Under the pieces are notes generated by a model. The model was not told the DNA's origin and searched no databases. It worked only from the letters and a program-made list of their open reading frames with translations. A stretch of DNA of 12,434 nucleotides. Origin: DATKMP01 sp035541775. Its GTDB lineage: Bacteria; Bacteroidota; Ignavibacteria; UBA10030. Shown piece by piece: positions 1 to 6,390 of this stretch; the stretch's first letter is position 1, and each line of letters starts with the position of its first letter. The stretch covers positions 1 to 12,434 of the forward strand of contig DATKMP010000187.1 of the NCBI GenBank assembly GCA_035541775.1, given 5' to 3'. A program made the position numbers and the translations under genes.

Positions 1-29
1 ATTTATTTTCATCGCTCGTATCGATAAAG

Positions 30-1319
30 TTATGTACGGTTTTCTATCGGAATCCAAGAGCGATTCAACGCGCCGAGATAAATTTGCCGCGGGCGCGCGA
101 TCTTTTGTTCGGCATCGGCCATGTGTTCGTTCCACTGTGCAAGCCATCCGATGGTGCGGCCGATAGCAAACAACACCGTGAAATATTCTGCGGGAAATCC
201 CATCGCCTGATAAATCAACCCAGAATAAAAATCGACATTGGGATATAATTTTCGTTTGATGAAATATTCGTCTTCAAGCGCAATCTTCTCTAATGCAAGT
301 GCAAGATCAAGTTTCGGATTGCGTCCTGTCACCTCAAACACTTCATAAGCAAGTTTTTTAATGACTTTGGCGCGCGGGTCATAATTTTTATATACACGGT
401 GGCCGAACCCCATCAACTTTCCTTTTCCTTCTTTCACTTCCGCGATGAATGCAGGAACGTTTGCCAACGAACCGATCTCGTCCAGCATTCGCAAAACTTC
501 TTCGTTTGCGCCTCCGTGCAACGGACCCCATAATGCTGCTGCTGCACCGGCAATGGCGGCGTACGGATTGGTATGTGAACTGCCGATGCTGCGCATAACG
601 TTTGCACTGCAATTTTGCTCGTGGTCGGCATGAAGAACGAACAACACCGCTAGCGCATGTTCTAATTTGGGATGAACTTGATTTGAACTTTTGCCGTTGT
701 TAAACATCATGTTCAAAAAATTTCCAGCATAAGACAAGTGCGGATCGGGTTGCACGTATGGCAAACTTTTTGAGTGACGATATGTCCATGCTGCCATCGT
801 CGGCACTTGCCCCATCAAACGGTACACCTGGCGCAATCGATTTTCAGGATCGTGAATGTTTTGTGCTTCAGGATAGAGTGTCGAGAGCGCGGCAAGCATG
901 CTGGTCATTACTCCCATCGGGTGCGCATCGGCGCGAAATCCTTCGATCAATGTTTTAATGGTGACATCCAACGCACTGTTGGAAAAAATGTTTTCTTGCC
1001 AATGCTCCAATTGCGATTTTGTCGGCAGCGTACCGTAGAAAACAAGGTAAGCGACTTCGAGAAACGATGTACAATGTTCAGCAAGCTGGTCAATCGGGTA
1101 GCCGCGATATTGCAGAATGCCTTGATCTCCGTCGATAAACGTAATGCTGCTTTTCACTGAAGCAGTGTTCATAAACGCAGGATCGTATGTCATCAAGCCG
1201 AAGTCGTCATCCTTCACTTTGATTTTGCGAAGGTCGATCGCCTTCATCGTTTCATGTTCCACGGAAAATTCGTACTGTTTGCCGGTACGGTTATCCGTAA
1301 TGGTTAGCGTGTTTGCCAT
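30..1319 (-). CDS. gltA: Citrate synthase (type II, GltA-like)
   Basis: Condenses oxaloacetate and acetyl-CoA to citrate, the entry step of the TCA cycle, in the cytoplasm. The 429-residue product has the length of the bacterial hexameric type. All three catalytic residues are visible: His268 in GPLHGGANEE, His307 in GFGHRVYKNYDPRAK and Asp363 in PNVDFYSG, almost the E. coli numbering (264/305/362, from memory). The N-terminal region has the expected YDPAFMNTASVKSSITFIDG block. I chose the ATG at 1319 (MANTL). The in-frame ATG at 1337 would add six residues, but its codons contain the Shine-Dalgarno sequence AGGGAGAG that correctly serves 1319. It is transcribed alone, leftward and divergent from the peptidase gene at 1617. 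No terminator is visible in the 29 bases past the stop before the window edge. The identification is secure. Confidence 0.97.
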   Translation of the reverse strand: MANTLTITDNRTGKQYEFSVEHETMKAIDLRKIKVKDDDFGLMTYDPAFMNTASVKSSITFIDGDQGILQYRGYPIDQLAEHCTSFLEVAYLVFYGTLPTKSQLEHWQENIFSNSALDVTIKTLIEGFRADAHPMGVMTSMLAALSTLYPEAQNIHDPENRLRQVYRLMGQVPTMAAWTYRHSKSLPYVQPDPHLSYAGNFLNMMFNNGKSSNQVHPKLEHALAVLFVLHADHEQNCSANVMRSIGSSHTNPYAAIAGAAAALWGPLHGGANEEVLRMLDEIGSLANVPAFIAEVKEGKGKLMGFGHRVYKNYDPRAKVIKKLAYEVFEVTGRNPKLDLALALEKIALEDEYFIKRKLYPNVDFYSGLIYQAMGFPAEYFTVLFAIGRTIGWLAQWNEHMADAEQKIARPRQIYLGALNRSWIPIENRT

Positions 1320-1359
1320 AAATCTCTCCCTTTTCATTCGTATCGGTAATGGACATCGT

Positions 1360-1366
1360 TATAATA
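1360..1366. promoter_or_regulatory. TATAAT/TATTAT -10-like element between gltA and the peptidase gene
   Basis: TATAAT reads on the + strand at 1360-1365 and TATTAT on the - strand at 1366-1361. On the - strand it would place a start site near 1354, giving gltA a leader of about 35 nt, which is sensible. On the + strand it could start a transcript near 1372 that ends at the terminator at 1511-1546. Neither direction has a convincing -35 box: + strand TTCGTA at 1337-1342 with a 17-bp spacer, - strand TTCGAG with a 15-bp spacer. The gltA reading is the simpler one. Confidence 0.3.
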
Positions 1367-1510
1367 GAATTTACTTCTTTTCTCGAATTTCACCAAATGC
1401 AATTCAAAATATTTTCTTTTTTGCCACGGAACCTTTCTGCAAAAAAATCGGTTACGATTCATGGATCGCCTATTCCCCCAACAATGGACGGTCCTAGTTA
1501 GCCTCCCTGG

Positions 1511-1546
1511 CCCCGACGTGATGTTTGCGTCGGGGTTCTTTTTTTC
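1511..1546 (+). terminator. Strong Rho-independent terminator, + strand, with no gene in front of it
   Basis: A perfect 8-bp GC-rich stem, CCCCGACG (1511-1518) with CGTCGGGG (1528-1535), encloses a 9-nt loop and is followed by TTCTTTTTTTC. The T-run lies only on the + strand side, so it ends rightward transcripts. The only annotated gene to its left, gltA, runs the other way, so nothing obvious needs terminating here. It may end a short RNA, insulate the peptidase gene, or act in a leader. The rest of 1320-1616 holds no gene I can support. Confidence 0.75.
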
Positions 1547-1552
1547 TTTGTC

Positions 1553-1581
1553 TTGAATTTCCACTTCACGTTTAATACTTT
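1553..1581 (+). promoter_or_regulatory. Possible promoter of the peptidase gene
   Basis: TTGAAT (1553-1558) and TACTTT (1576-1581) are separated by 17 bp and lie between the terminator at 1511-1546 and the ATG at 1617. A start near 1588 would give a leader of about 29 nt. The -10 box is poor (3 of 6), so this is tentative. The position supports it, because anything transcribed from further left would meet the terminator. Confidence 0.3.
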
Positions 1582-1616
1582 GAATGCACCAATGATGATG
1601 GTGATAAAGGAATACT

Positions 1617-3806
1617 ATGAAACGACTCTTATCTTTTTTCTTTGTACCGGCAATGTTGCTTGCTCAGACGGAACAGCCGGCATGGAATCTCAACGATATT
1701 TTTGGATCGGGAATATTTTACGGTAAATCGCTTTCACGCGTGCAGTGGATGAAAAATGGAAAACGATTTTCTTACGAACAATACGATACATCGACAAAAT
1801 CTCAGAATATTTTTTTCTACGATGTAACGAGCGGAAAACGCGAGCTTGCGGTCGATGTCTCAAAATTCCATGCGCCCTCAGGTGATTCTTCAGCATTGAC
1901 ATACAGCGATTATCGATGGTCGCCGGATGAACGTTCAATTCTTTTTGTCTCGGAGCCGCCGGCCAAACAATATTTTTCACGCCGGACTCCCGCTGGAAAC
2001 TTCTTTTTGTATAATTTGAAACAGAAAACATTCCGGCAATTGACCGATGTAAGCGAACCGATGTTTAATCCGAAATTTTCTCCCGATGGTGCCAGACTTG
2101 GATTTGTTCGAGGCAATAATATTTTTGTGCTGGATATTGCAACGGGAACCGAAACGCAATTGACGTTCGACGGCGCAGAACATGTCATCAATGGAAAATT
2201 TGATTGGGTGTATGAAGAAGAATTCAGTATCGCGGATGGCTGGCAGTGGTCGCCGGACGGCCAATCGATTGCTTTTTGGCATCTGGATGAAACGCGCGTG
2301 CCGGAATTTCATCTTGTAGATTTTATGACCTTGCGCGATGATGTGATGCCGCTGCGATATCCGAAAGCCGGCGATCCGAATGCCATCGTGCGCATCGGTG
2401 TGGTTTCGATAGAGACAAAACACATTATCTGGATGAACGCGGGAACGGATGACGATATTTATATTCCGCGCGTGCAGTGGTTCCCAAACGGTGAGCGGCT
2501 TGCCATTCAAAAATTAAATCGGCTGCAAAACAAAATGGAAGTTTTGGAAGCAAATGCTGGAACGGGAAGCACGCGTGTTTTGTTTGCCGATTCCGAAAAA
2601 ACTTGGATCGATGAACAATACGACCTGCGTATCGTAAAATCCGAACAAGAAATGTTGTGGATATCCGAACGCGACGGATATCCGCATATCTATTTATACA
2701 ATTTCGATGGAACATTGATTCGTCAAATTACAAAAGGCGCGTGGGAAGTTGCCGGTATTGTCGGTATCGACGAAGCAGCAAAGCTGGTGTATTTTACTGC
2801 CGATTCTGTGACGCCGCTTGAAAAACAATTGTATGCCGTTTCGTTCGATGGCGGAGCTCCGAAGCAGTTGACAGCAAACGGCTATTCACACACGGTTAAT
2901 TTTTCCCCCGATGCGCACACGTTTTTAGATTACTATTCCAACGCTGCGACACCGACAAAAATTGCACTGTGTTCTTCTGATAAAAATCGTATCCGGATAA
3001 TCGAAGAAAATTCTATGAAAGCGTTGCAGCCGTCTAACCTTGCGCTGAAAGAGTTCTTTACGTTCACCACAAGCGATAGTGTCAAGCTTTACGGCTGGAT
3101 GATCAAACCGTCGAAGATGGATCTGCAAAAAAAATATCCCGTGTTGTTCGATGTCTATGGCGGGCCGAAATCTCAAAATGTCGTCAACACATGGGGCGGT
3201 AATACATTTTTGTGGTATCAGATGCTGGCGCAAAAGGGGTACATTGTTGTTGCTGTCGATGGGCGCGGAACGGGCGGAAGAGGAAAAAGTTTTTCGAGCG
3301 TTGTGTATCGCAATCTGGGAACATGGGAAGTGCATGACCAGATAGAAGCGGTAAAATATTTGTCAACGTTATCGTATGTCGATACGAGCCGCATCGGCAT
3401 CTGGGGATGGAGTTACGGCGGGTATATGGCGGTGTCGGCTATTTTGCGCGGAGGTGCATATTTCAAAACGGCTGTCGCGGTTGCGCCTGTCACCGATTGG
3501 CGATTGTATGACGATGTTTATACGGAGCGATATATGGGATTGCCGGGCGAAAATGTCGATGGATACAACAAAAGTTCTACACTGACGTATGCCGATCAGT
3601 TGCAAGGAAATTTGTTTATCCTTCACGGCACGACGGACGACAATGTGCATTGGCAAAACAGCATTCAATTAATCGATGCGCTGGAGAAATCCGGAAAACA
3701 ATTCCGTACGATGTTCTATCCAAATAAGAATCACAGCATTTACGGCGGCAACACACGGCTGCATTTGTTTGAAGCGATCACGGATTACATTTTAGAAAAA
3801 TTATAA
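1617..3806 (+). CDS. Secreted dipeptidyl peptidase IV (S9B serine peptidase)
   Basis: Removes N-terminal dipeptides, typically X-Pro or X-Ala, from peptides, most likely in the periplasm. The 729-residue product starts with a signal peptide (MKRLLSFFFVPAMLLA, about residues 1-16), followed by an eight-bladed propeller-type N-terminal domain (about 35-470) and a C-terminal alpha/beta-hydrolase (about 480-729). The DPP IV-specific Glu motif is present as DWVYEEEF (197-203), which binds the substrate amino terminus. The catalytic triad is Ser599 in GWSYGG, Asp674 in HGTTDDNVH and His706 in NKNHS. The oxyanion Tyr is probably Tyr514 in FDVYGGP. Length and motif order are normal, so the enzyme should be active. 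AAAGG at 1606-1610 is a suitable Shine-Dalgarno sequence six bases before the ATG. The SDR gene follows 23 bp after the stop and may be co-transcribed. The exact peptide preference cannot be read from sequence. Confidence 0.95.
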   Translation: MKRLLSFFFVPAMLLAQTEQPAWNLNDIFGSGIFYGKSLSRVQWMKNGKRFSYEQYDTSTKSQNIFFYDVTSGKRELAVDVSKFHAPSGDSSALTYSDYRWSPDERSILFVSEPPAKQYFSRRTPAGNFFLYNLKQKTFRQLTDVSEPMFNPKFSPDGARLGFVRGNNIFVLDIATGTETQLTFDGAEHVINGKFDWVYEEEFSIADGWQWSPDGQSIAFWHLDETRVPEFHLVDFMTLRDDVMPLRYPKAGDPNAIVRIGVVSIETKHIIWMNAGTDDDIYIPRVQWFPNGERLAIQKLNRLQNKMEVLEANAGTGSTRVLFADSEKTWIDEQYDLRIVKSEQEMLWISERDGYPHIYLYNFDGTLIRQITKGAWEVAGIVGIDEAAKLVYFTADSVTPLEKQLYAVSFDGGAPKQLTANGYSHTVNFSPDAHTFLDYYSNAATPTKIALCSSDKNRIRIIEENSMKALQPSNLALKEFFTFTTSDSVKLYGWMIKPSKMDLQKKYPVLFDVYGGPKSQNVVNTWGGNTFLWYQMLAQKGYIVVAVDGRGTGGRGKSFSSVVYRNLGTWEVHDQIEAVKYLSTLSYVDTSRIGIWGWSYGGYMAVSAILRGGAYFKTAVAVAPVTDWRLYDDVYTERYMGLPGENVDGYNKSSTLTYADQLQGNLFILHGTTDDNVHWQNSIQLIDALEKSGKQFRTMFYPNKNHSIYGGNTRLHLFEAITDYILEKL

Positions 3807-3829
3807 TTTTCAACAAGAGGACAAAAATT

Positions 3830-4498
3830 ATGAAGATCAACGCAATAGTATTCGGCGCCACCGGGATGGTCGGTGAAGGAGTGTTGATGGAAGCACTCAA
3901 GCATGAACAAGTCGAATCCATGTTAGTCATCAGCAGAAGATCGTGCAAAGTGTCGCATCCGAAATTGAAAGAAATTATTCATCACGATTTTTATAATTTT
4001 TCTTCTCTTAAAGACCAACTCAAAGGATATAATGCATGCTTCTTTTGTCTTGGAGTTTCTTCTGTGGGGATGAAGGAAGCGGAATACACGCATATTACGT
4101 ACGATCTAACCATGCATGTTGCGGCCACGTTATCGAAACTCAATCCCGATATGACGTTTTGTTATGTCTCCGGCGATGGCACCGATAGTACGGAGCATGG
4201 ACGACTGATGTGGGCGCGTGTCAAAGGGAAAACGGAAAACGATTTATCGAACCTTCCATTCAAAGCGATCTATTTGTTCCGGCCTGGCTTGATGAAGCCG
4301 ATGAAGGGACAGAAGAACGTCAAAGCGATCTTTAAAATAGTCGCGTGGCCGTATCTGTTGTTGAAATTTCTTTTTCCGAATCGCGTATGCAAATTGCAGG
4401 AAGTCGGCCTTGCCATGATTCGTGTAAGTCTGGATGGATTTCCAAAACGAGTTCTTGGCAATAGAGATATTACTTCGATAGCGAAAATGTCAAATTGA
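3830..4498 (+). CDS. Atypical SDR / NAD(P)-binding epimerase-like protein
   Basis: A 222-residue, single Rossmann-domain protein related to atypical short-chain dehydrogenases of the NAD(P)-binding/TIP30-like kind. The dinucleotide-binding motif GATGMVG is at residues 9-15, the SRR after the second strand (35-37) suggests NADP(H), SGDGTDS (114-120) forms the fourth-strand region, and RPG is at 151-153. The usual catalytic YxxxK is WxxxK here (Trp128, Lys132 in MWARVKGK), so classical SDR oxidoreduction is doubtful. It may act as a cofactor sensor or a modified reductase. A near-hydrophobic stretch around 166-183 could contact a membrane. AAGAGGA precedes the ATG, and the 23-bp gap to the peptidase gene suggests an operon, but no shared function is evident. 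No convincing terminator follows. The substrate is unknown. Confidence 0.85.
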   Translation: MKINAIVFGATGMVGEGVLMEALKHEQVESMLVISRRSCKVSHPKLKEIIHHDFYNFSSLKDQLKGYNACFFCLGVSSVGMKEAEYTHITYDLTMHVAATLSKLNPDMTFCYVSGDGTDSTEHGRLMWARVKGKTENDLSNLPFKAIYLFRPGLMKPMKGQKNVKAIFKIVAWPYLLLKFLFPNRVCKLQEVGLAMIRVSLDGFPKRVLGNRDITSIAKMSN

Positions 4499-4566
4499 TC
4501 CGGCTTGTAAAAAAACCGGCGCAAAAATTCGTTGTTGTGTTTTTTTGTGCGGGGAAAATAATTTTA

Positions 4567-4590
4567 GAGATATTCTGATAAAAATATCTC
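4567..4590. repeat. Perfect 8-bp inverted repeat upstream of the symporter
   Basis: GAGATATT (4567-4574) and AATATCTC (4583-4590) are exact reverse complements separated by 8 nt. The centre is about 51 bp before the symporter ATG. The centre-to-centre arm distance (16 bp) is roughly one and a half helical turns. No T-run follows, so it is not a terminator. It is a candidate operator for control of the transporter gene, or a leader hairpin. The rest of 4499-4629 shows no clear promoter. Confidence 0.4.
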
Positions 4591-4629
4591 ATATTCAAAT
4601 GTCCACAATCAATCAGTAAAGGAGAACGC

Positions 4630-6090
4630 ATGGCACAAGAAGTGGCTACAAAAAGTACCGGATCTACTATTCGTGATCGCATTCCTGTTTCGACGAAAAT
4701 ATCGTATGGTTTGGGAACCGCTCTCGACATGTGGGGATTCTGGCTGTATCCTGGAGTTGCCAGTGCAGTTTTTGTCATTTATCTCGGTGTTGATCCGTGG
4801 CTTGTCGGCCTTGCGTTGACGCTCATAAGAATTTACGATGCAATTTCCGATCCGATCACGGGATGGATTTCGGATAACTTTCGTTCCAAGCATGGGCGCA
4901 GGCGTCCGTTCATTCTTGTCGCAGGAATCCTTGCTGGCCTCGGTTTGCCGATGTTGTTCATGGTTTCGCCTTCGTGGGTCAACCATACATTTCTTGGATT
5001 GTCTGTTGTATTCTGGTATATGATGGGATCGTCGCTCATTTATATTCCGATCATGGCGCTCTATACTGTGCCGTTCAATAGTCTTGGTGCGGAGATGACT
5101 CCGGATTATGAAGAACGAACATCGGTGATGACGTACAAAGGATCGATGCAGAAAATTTTTGAAGTGGCAAATTTCTACGCGCTGCGCTTTACCAATCTTT
5201 CTTGGTTTCTTCTTCCGGGCACCATCGTTGGAAAAAATACGCTGAAAGGCATGCAAGTCTATGCCAGTATCCTGGGAGTGTTGATGGCAATCTTTTCCAT
5301 CATCATCTTTTTCAGAGTCAAAGAACGGTATTATGAAAAGGTCGTCGTCAAAACGAAGGAGAAAATTTCCTTAAAAGCATCGTTGTACGAAACGCTGAAG
5401 TGCAAACCGTTCAGAACCATTATGGGATACGGTGCTGCATTCACGCTGGGCACGAGCATGGTGGGTTCACTTGGATATTTTGCCACGGTTTATTATGTGT
5501 GCGGCGGCAATGCAATCAATGGTGACAATTGGAATTTCTGGATGGGCGTTTCATTTATGATCGGCGGATTTCTTGGCGCGCCGCTGCTGGGCTGGGTTGC
5601 CCGCAAGACGGACAAAAAAAGAGCTGTGATGAGCGCTGCTACCATCGGAATTCTTGGCTACGGCGGATCATGGTTTCTTTACACACCGCTCATTCCATGG
5701 CTGCAAACAATCGCTTCGGGAATTATGGGACTTGCAGCCGCAGGCCTTTGGATGCTTCATGGTTCCATCGGAGCGGACGTCATCGATTATGATGAATATA
5801 CCACAGGCATTCGCCGCGAAGGTTCTTTCACTGCGTGCGGGTCGTACATTTTAAAACTGGGAAATTCCCTTGGCGGGGTCGTTGCGCTAACGATTGTTCA
5901 ATGGTCAGGATACAATGCCGCGCTCAAAATGCAATCGGCATCCACCGTGTTCTGGATCCGCGCCATGCTTGCGAGTATTCCGATCCTCGGTTTGCTCATC
6001 GTCATATTGATTATTTCGAAACTCTCTCTTACGAAACAAAAGTGTGAAGAAATTCGCCATGAACTTGAAGCACGAAGAGGACAAGTATAA
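4630..6090 (+). CDS. GPH-family (MelB-like) sugar:cation symporter
   Basis: An inner-membrane MFS transporter of the glycoside-pentoside-hexuronide:cation symporter family (MFS_2). The 486-residue product has about twelve hydrophobic segments. Family signatures are clear. RIYDAISDPITGWISD (67-82) carries Arg67, Asp70 and Asp74, matching the helix-II Arg/Asp/Asp set of MelB that binds the coupling cation. GRRRPFIL follows in loop 2-3. PFNSLGAEMTPDYEERTSV (148-166) and GADVIDYDEYTTGIRREG (381-398) are the other two conserved blocks. A Gly/Asn-rich extramembrane stretch lies at about 290-303. AAAGGAGA precedes the ATG, confirming the start. The gene is followed within 12 bp by a strong terminator, so it is probably the last or only gene of its transcript. 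The sugar cannot be deduced. The GapN-like dehydrogenase downstream only suggests carbohydrate metabolism. Confidence 0.92.
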   Translation: MAQEVATKSTGSTIRDRIPVSTKISYGLGTALDMWGFWLYPGVASAVFVIYLGVDPWLVGLALTLIRIYDAISDPITGWISDNFRSKHGRRRPFILVAGILAGLGLPMLFMVSPSWVNHTFLGLSVVFWYMMGSSLIYIPIMALYTVPFNSLGAEMTPDYEERTSVMTYKGSMQKIFEVANFYALRFTNLSWFLLPGTIVGKNTLKGMQVYASILGVLMAIFSIIIFFRVKERYYEKVVVKTKEKISLKASLYETLKCKPFRTIMGYGAAFTLGTSMVGSLGYFATVYYVCGGNAINGDNWNFWMGVSFMIGGFLGAPLLGWVARKTDKKRAVMSAATIGILGYGGSWFLYTPLIPWLQTIASGIMGLAAAGLWMLHGSIGADVIDYDEYTTGIRREGSFTACGSYILKLGNSLGGVVALTIVQWSGYNAALKMQSASTVFWIRAMLASIPILGLLIVILIISKLSLTKQKCEEIRHELEARRGQV

Positions 6091-6101
6091 TTTTTTTGCT
6101 G

Positions 6102-6145
6102 CTGGGGTGTACCGTTTATCGCAACGCGGTACACTTCAGGTTTTT
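6102..6145 (+). terminator. Rho-independent terminator between symporter and dehydrogenase genes
   Basis: A 13-bp stem runs from CTGGGGTGTACCG (6102-6114) to CGGTACACTTCAG (6127-6139), with two G-U pairs and a perfect 8-bp core (6107-6114 with 6127-6134). The loop is 12 nt, and GTTTTT follows at 6140-6145. It ends the symporter transcript. Only 27 bases separate the T-run from the dehydrogenase ATG at 6173, too few for a full promoter, so it also sits inside the leader of the next gene and could attenuate it. Confidence 0.8.
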
Positions 6146-6172
6146 GTCATTTCATTGTGAGGGAACAATTTT

Positions 6173-6379
6173 ATGGATCATGCTTCACTTCAAAACTTAT
6201 TTCCCGAACCGAATTCCATTCCAGCCGAGTTTCGTCTTCAGCCGATTCACCAGAAAGAATATTTGATCAACGGCGTCGTCAAGCTATGGGAAGGCGAAGT
6301 GCGCGAAGTGTATTCGCCAATTTGTGTGCGGGTCAACGGCGCGCTTGAACAGGTAAGATTGGAAGTTATCCGCGGTTAA
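6173..6379 (+). pseudogene. N-terminal part of the GapN-like dehydrogenase, cut off by a frameshift
   Basis: This reading frame encodes the first ~63 residues of the aldehyde dehydrogenase that continues at 6391. The start is supported by GAGGGAA (6159-6165), about seven bases before the ATG. It carries the family's N-terminal extension, including IPAEFRLQPIHQKEYLINGV and a segment with EVREVYSPICVRVNG. Homologous sequence stops at VRL (ends 6361). The frame then runs through EVIRG into a TAA at 6377-6379. The neighbouring frame from 6361 reads GSYPRLSEHE and flows directly into the main ORF. Restoring one G in the GG at 6361-6362 joins both parts into a protein of about 539 residues. Either the gene is freshly broken or the sequence has a one-base error. 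Confidence 0.8.
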
Positions 6380-6390
6380 GCGAACACGAA

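Noticed and set aside
774..1160. A 128-codon + strand ORF inside the gltA region.
   Set aside because: It is antisense to a fully conserved part of citrate synthase and has no ribosome site or recognisable motif.
4500..4560. Possible terminator after the SDR gene (CCGG-N12-CCGG and later T-rich stretches).
   Set aside because: The stem is only 4 bp, the T-run does not follow it directly, and the second possible pairing has a bulge and only short arms.
4609..5256. A 215-codon - strand ORF opposite the symporter gene.
   Set aside because: Its composition (very rich in Arg, His, Asn and Ser, no motif) is typical of the reverse complement of a membrane-protein gene. The symporter frame carries all the conserved blocks.
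6349..6378. Programmed -1 frameshifting in the dehydrogenase gene.
   Set aside because: No X XXY YYZ slippery heptamer occurs in the overlap and no strong downstream stem is apparent. The point of homology change coincides with a two-G run, which fits a plain one-base loss.
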